A DNA stretch of 9,592 nt from Desulfuromonadaceae bacterium GWC2_58_13 (GTDB taxonomy: Bacteria; Desulfobacterota; Desulfuromonadia; Desulfuromonadales; Trichloromonadaceae). The DNA is taken from the NCBI GenBank assembly GCA_001825565.1, contig MHXM01000043.1, positions 1 to 9,592 on the forward strand, written 5' to 3'. Positions 7,090 to 9,592 of the stretch are shown piece after piece. The stretch's first letter is position 1; every line of letters begins with the position of its first letter. The position numbers and the translations under genes are program-made. The notes beneath the pieces were generated by a model. It was not told where the DNA came from. It saw nothing but the letters and a program-made list of their open reading frames with translations, and did no database searches.

Positions 7090-8601
7090 ATGAGGGATCT
7101 GCTCGCCGTGCGCTGGTTGCGGCGCCTGCTGCTGTCGCCCTGGTTCTGGCGGGTCATGCGCCTGGCGGCCCTGGGAGTGCTGCTCGCGATGATCGCCTGG
7201 GGCTGGCACCGGCATGGCATCCCCGGCGTGTCGGTCAAGGACCCTCTCATGTACACCAATCTGGCGACCCATCTGTTCTGGGTCTGGTGGATGATGGGAG
7301 TGGTGTTCGTCGCCCTGCTGCTGGGGCGGTCCTGGTGCGCCGTCTGTCCGGTCGGCTGGCTCAACGAGCTGATTTCGCGGCTGGGTCTGCAACGCCCGCT
7401 GCCGCGGTGGCTGGATAATTTCGTGCCGGTGACCCTGACCCTGGTCGCTCTGCAGTTGGCGGTCTACTTTTTCGCCATTCACCGTTATCCGGACTACACG
7501 GCGATCCTGATGGCGTTGATGCTGCTGCTGGCGGTGCTGGTCGGACTGGTGTTTCGCAAACGCGCGTTTTGTTCGCTCCTTTGCCCGGCGGGCGCGGTTC
7601 TGGGGTTGTATGCCCGGGTGGCTCCCTTTCAGCTCCGGGTGAAGGATGCGGCCGTCTGTGCCGGCTGCGCCGGCAAGGAATGCGTATCCGGCGGCCGGGC
7701 CTGGTCCCGTATTGCCCTCGGTCGCGCCATTTTATACTGGCATGGGCATCGTCGCGACTGTCCGGTCGAGCTGGTGCCGACCGAGCTGCGGCACAGCGCC
7801 GAGTGTCAGCTCTGTCTCCATTGCGCCCAAAACTGCCCGAACGATAATCTCCTGCTGGGTCGACGGTCCTGGCTGGCCGATCTTGTTCCCGGCGGGTTGT
7901 CCGCTTCCGAGAGTTTTTTCTTTCTGGTCCTGATGGGGATGATGACGGCCAACTTCAGCAAGGTGTACGTCGATTTGCGCGAGGCCATTTTCTGGATGCC
8001 GCAGCAGGCGGCCGCTCTGCTCGGGTGGCAGGCCGGGGGCTATTTTCTGCTGGCGACCCTGTGGGTAACCCTGGTGCTCCCCGTGCTGCTGCTGTTGCCG
8101 GGCCTGCTGGTGTTGAAACTTGGCGGCATCCGAATCGCCGACGGCGGGCCGGAGCCGCCATCCCCTGCAAACGTGCAGCGTCTGTCCGTGCCCGTCCAGG
8201 GTCCGGGCTTCTGGGCCTCCCTCGGGATGCTGGCGCTTCCCTGCATCCCGCTGGTGTTGACCGCGCATCTGGTATTGGCTCTGGTCAAGGTGAACGCCAA
8301 GGCGGCTTTTCTCCCTTACGTGCTGCGGGACCCGACCGGGGTGCAAAGCTATCTGGCGATGAATGTCATGCAACTGGTGCCCCAGCCGGGGCTTCTGATT
8401 CCGCTGGATATCCTCAAGTGGCTGATTCTGCTTCTGTTGCTGTCCGGTTTCGGAGTCTCGCTGCTGGCGGCCAAGCGGGTGGCCGGACGGTTGGAAGGCG
8501 TCTTTTCGATCCGCGTTTATCTGGGGGCGGCGGGCCTGGGGGTTGGACTGGTGGGTTCGTTGTATGTGGCCACGGTAATCCGTTGGCTGTTTATCCGTTA
8601 A
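7090..8601 (+). CDS. NapH/NosR/CcoG-like membrane polyferredoxin (4Fe-4S binding)
   Basis: The protein has 503 aa. Several membrane helices are followed by two membrane-edge Cys motifs typical of the NapH/NosR family: WCAVCP (C83, C86) and FCSLLCP (C161, C165). A soluble loop then carries two ferredoxin-type cluster sites. The first is C190-x2-C193-x4-C198 with a distant C224-P. The second is the classic C239-x2-C242-x2-C245-x3-C249-P. The C-terminal half (about 270-503) holds about five more helices, separated by a hydrophilic loop at about 350-372. NapH is usually near 290 residues, so this is an extended version. The family moves electrons between quinols or cytoplasmic donors and periplasmic acceptors. 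The start at 7090 has GAGG 8 nt upstream and lies 24 nt after the previous stop. Electron exchange with the EB_dh protein encoded upstream is the likely job (inference). Which pool it uses cannot be told from sequence. Confidence 0.88.
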   Translation: MRDLLAVRWLRRLLLSPWFWRVMRLAALGVLLAMIAWGWHRHGIPGVSVKDPLMYTNLATHLFWVWWMMGVVFVALLLGRSWCAVCPVGWLNELISRLGLQRPLPRWLDNFVPVTLTLVALQLAVYFFAIHRYPDYTAILMALMLLLAVLVGLVFRKRAFCSLLCPAGAVLGLYARVAPFQLRVKDAAVCAGCAGKECVSGGRAWSRIALGRAILYWHGHRRDCPVELVPTELRHSAECQLCLHCAQNCPNDNLLLGRRSWLADLVPGGLSASESFFFLVLMGMMTANFSKVYVDLREAIFWMPQQAAALLGWQAGGYFLLATLWVTLVLPVLLLLPGLLVLKLGGIRIADGGPEPPSPANVQRLSVPVQGPGFWASLGMLALPCIPLVLTAHLVLALVKVNAKAAFLPYVLRDPTGVQSYLAMNVMQLVPQPGLLIPLDILKWLILLLLLSGFGVSLLAAKRVAGRLEGVFSIRVYLGAAGLGVGLVGSLYVATVIRWLFIR

Positions 8602-8630
8602 CTTTTTGCGATTGGAATAGTGAAATTAAC

Positions 8631-8930
8631 ATGGAAGACAAAAAGAACGCCGCGAAGCTGGAAATCCAGCTCGACGAAGAGACCGCTCAAGGTGTCTACG
8701 CCAATCTGGTGGTGGTCAATCATAACGAGACGGAGTTTGCGCTCGATTTTGTTTACGTGCAACCGCAGGGCGGCCGGGCCAAGGTGCGGAGCCGGATTAT
8801 CATGGCGCCCGCCCATATCCGGAGCCTGATCCGGGCGCTGGAGAAGAACCTCGGTTCTTACGAAGAGAAATTCGAGCCGGATAAAAGATGCGCCAAGGTT
8901 GCCAAGGTTTCGGAGGAGCAATACCATTAG
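8631..8930 (+). CDS. DUF3467 family protein
   Basis: This small cytosolic protein has 99 aa and no signal peptide or membrane segment. The pattern matches DUF3467 as I know it: an acidic start (LEIQLDEETAQGVYANL), the central strand NHNETEFALDFVYVQP, KVRSRIIMAPAHIRSLIRAL and a charged C-terminal end. The length is normal for the family, whose function is unknown. The frame is open upstream to 8025, but that part is a shadow of the polyferredoxin gene; the ATG at 8631 coincides with the start of family similarity. The ribosome site is weak (GGAA about 15 nt upstream). It starts 29 nt after the polyferredoxin stop and is probably co-transcribed. Of the six plus-strand genes, it is the only one with a plainly cytoplasmic product. 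Confidence 0.85.
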   Translation: MEDKKNAAKLEIQLDEETAQGVYANLVVVNHNETEFALDFVYVQPQGGRAKVRSRIIMAPAHIRSLIRALEKNLGSYEEKFEPDKRCAKVAKVSEEQYH

Positions 8931-8963
8931 GGGGCAGGTCACCCCATCAGAAGGAGAAGCAGG

Positions 8964-9575
8964 ATGGCTGTAATGCCGTTGGTGAAGAGATGGTTCGGAA
9001 TACTGGTCCTTGTTATGGTGGCTGCGGGGTTGGCCGTGCCGGCCGGCGCCTGCGTGGGCAAAACCCTGGTCATCGGCGCCAAGGGGACGCCGCAGCAGGA
9101 ATTGCTGGCCGAAATCCTTTCGATCCTGATCACCGAGCGCACCGGCACCTCGATCAAGGTGGTGAAATACGCAACCACCGCCGAGGCGCATGACGCTTTG
9201 ATGAAGGCCGACCTCGACATGTACGTCGAATATACCGGGGTCGGGCAACTCGAGGTGCTCAAGGGCGAAGCGGTCAGCGATCCGGGTGCCCTGTATCAGG
9301 CGGTCAAGGCTACCTACAATCAGGATCTTAATCTGATCTGGCTGGAGCCACTCGGGTTCGATGATCCGCGGGTCGCTGCCGCCGGCGTCCCGGCTCAGGC
9401 CGCTCCGGTGGTTCGCAAGGACACCCTGAAGAAATTTCCAGCCCTGTCCCGACTGATCAATAAACTGGGTGGGGCAATTTCCTGGGAAACCATGCAGGAT
9501 CTTGAAGCGCGAGCCGTCAAGGATGGCCCTCGCGACGTGGCCAGAAAATTTCTCAAGGACGGGCGGTTCATCTGA
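8964..9575 (+). CDS. Short OpuAC/ProX-type (glycine betaine/choline family) substrate-binding protein lacking the second lobe
   Basis: The protein has 203 aa. Signal peptide about 1-29 (ending VPAGA), with C30 directly after it, so lipidation is possible though the lipobox is imperfect. Residues 35-95 match lobe I of quaternary-amine binding proteins: VIGAKGTPQQELLAEIL, the TTAEAHDALMKADLDMYVEYTG block and EYTG at 89-92. WLEPLGFDD (126-134) is where the usual protein crosses into lobe II. Here the chain goes almost directly to APVVRKDTLKKFPALSRL (147-164) and AISWETMQDL, which resemble the returning C-terminal part of lobe I. Full-length members are about 270-300 residues, so roughly 80-100 central residues seem to be missing. 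The reading frame is intact and GGAG lies 7 nt before the ATG, so it does not look like a pseudogene. Transport is doubtful; a sensor or binding accessory is possible. No permease or ATPase lies within the 17 bases that remain. Confidence 0.82.
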   Translation: MAVMPLVKRWFGILVLVMVAAGLAVPAGACVGKTLVIGAKGTPQQELLAEILSILITERTGTSIKVVKYATTAEAHDALMKADLDMYVEYTGVGQLEVLKGEAVSDPGALYQAVKATYNQDLNLIWLEPLGFDDPRVAAAGVPAQAAPVVRKDTLKKFPALSRLINKLGGAISWETMQDLEARAVKDGPRDVARKFLKDGRFI

Positions 9576-9592
9576 ACCAAGGTCCTGAATCC

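Noticed and set aside
8025..8630. Upstream extension of the DUF3467 frame
   Set aside because: The extra 202 codons lie out of frame inside the polyferredoxin gene and read as low-quality Gly/Arg/Ala-rich sequence; family similarity starts at the ATG at 8631.

Overview
The window looks like chromosomal DNA of a GC-rich, anaerobically respiring Gram-negative bacterium. The best guess is the Desulfuromonadales/Geobacterales type of Desulfobacterota. The guess rests on the gene content: an ethylbenzene-dehydrogenase-gamma-like haem protein, a run of exported lipoproteins, a membrane polyferredoxin, DUF3467 and an FG-GAP/ASPIC protein. It does not rest on any marker gene. No rRNA, tRNA, mobile element or CRISPR array was seen.

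Left half, minus strand (1-3955). A secreted seven-bladed FG-GAP/VCBS protein with a C-terminal ASPIC/UnbV domain (2492-3955) lies upstream of a very large membrane protein (2403 down to the window edge, 801 codons without a stop). The large protein has the multipass plus spermidine-synthase-fold architecture ('fused MFS/spermidine synthase'). A perfect 14-bp inverted repeat sits between the two genes. An AT-richer gap of about 430 bp (3956-4382) separates this arm from the right arm and should hold the divergent promoters.

Right half, plus strand (4383-9575). Six tightly packed genes, probably one operon: (1) an exported EB_dh-type haem-binding protein with unusual Cys/His motifs; (2) a lipoprotein with two carboxypeptidase-regulatory-like beta-sandwich domains; (3) a HEAT-repeat lipoprotein; (4) a 503-aa NapH/NosR/CcoG-like membrane protein with two membrane-edge Cys motifs and two [4Fe-4S] ferredoxin motifs; (5) a 99-aa DUF3467 protein; (6) a 203-aa OpuAC-type substrate-binding protein that appears to lack its whole second lobe. 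The first three genes overlap by 1 and 7 nt.

Working model (inference): genes 1-4 form an envelope electron-transfer module. The polyferredoxin would move electrons between the quinone pool or cytoplasm and the periplasm, the EB_dh protein would carry haem there, and the two lipoproteins would act as scaffolds. No molybdopterin catalytic subunit, canonical CXXCH multihaem cytochrome or ABC permease/ATPase is present, so the partners must lie outside the window or be encoded elsewhere. The single-lobe binding protein and the orphan EB_dh protein are the most unusual items.
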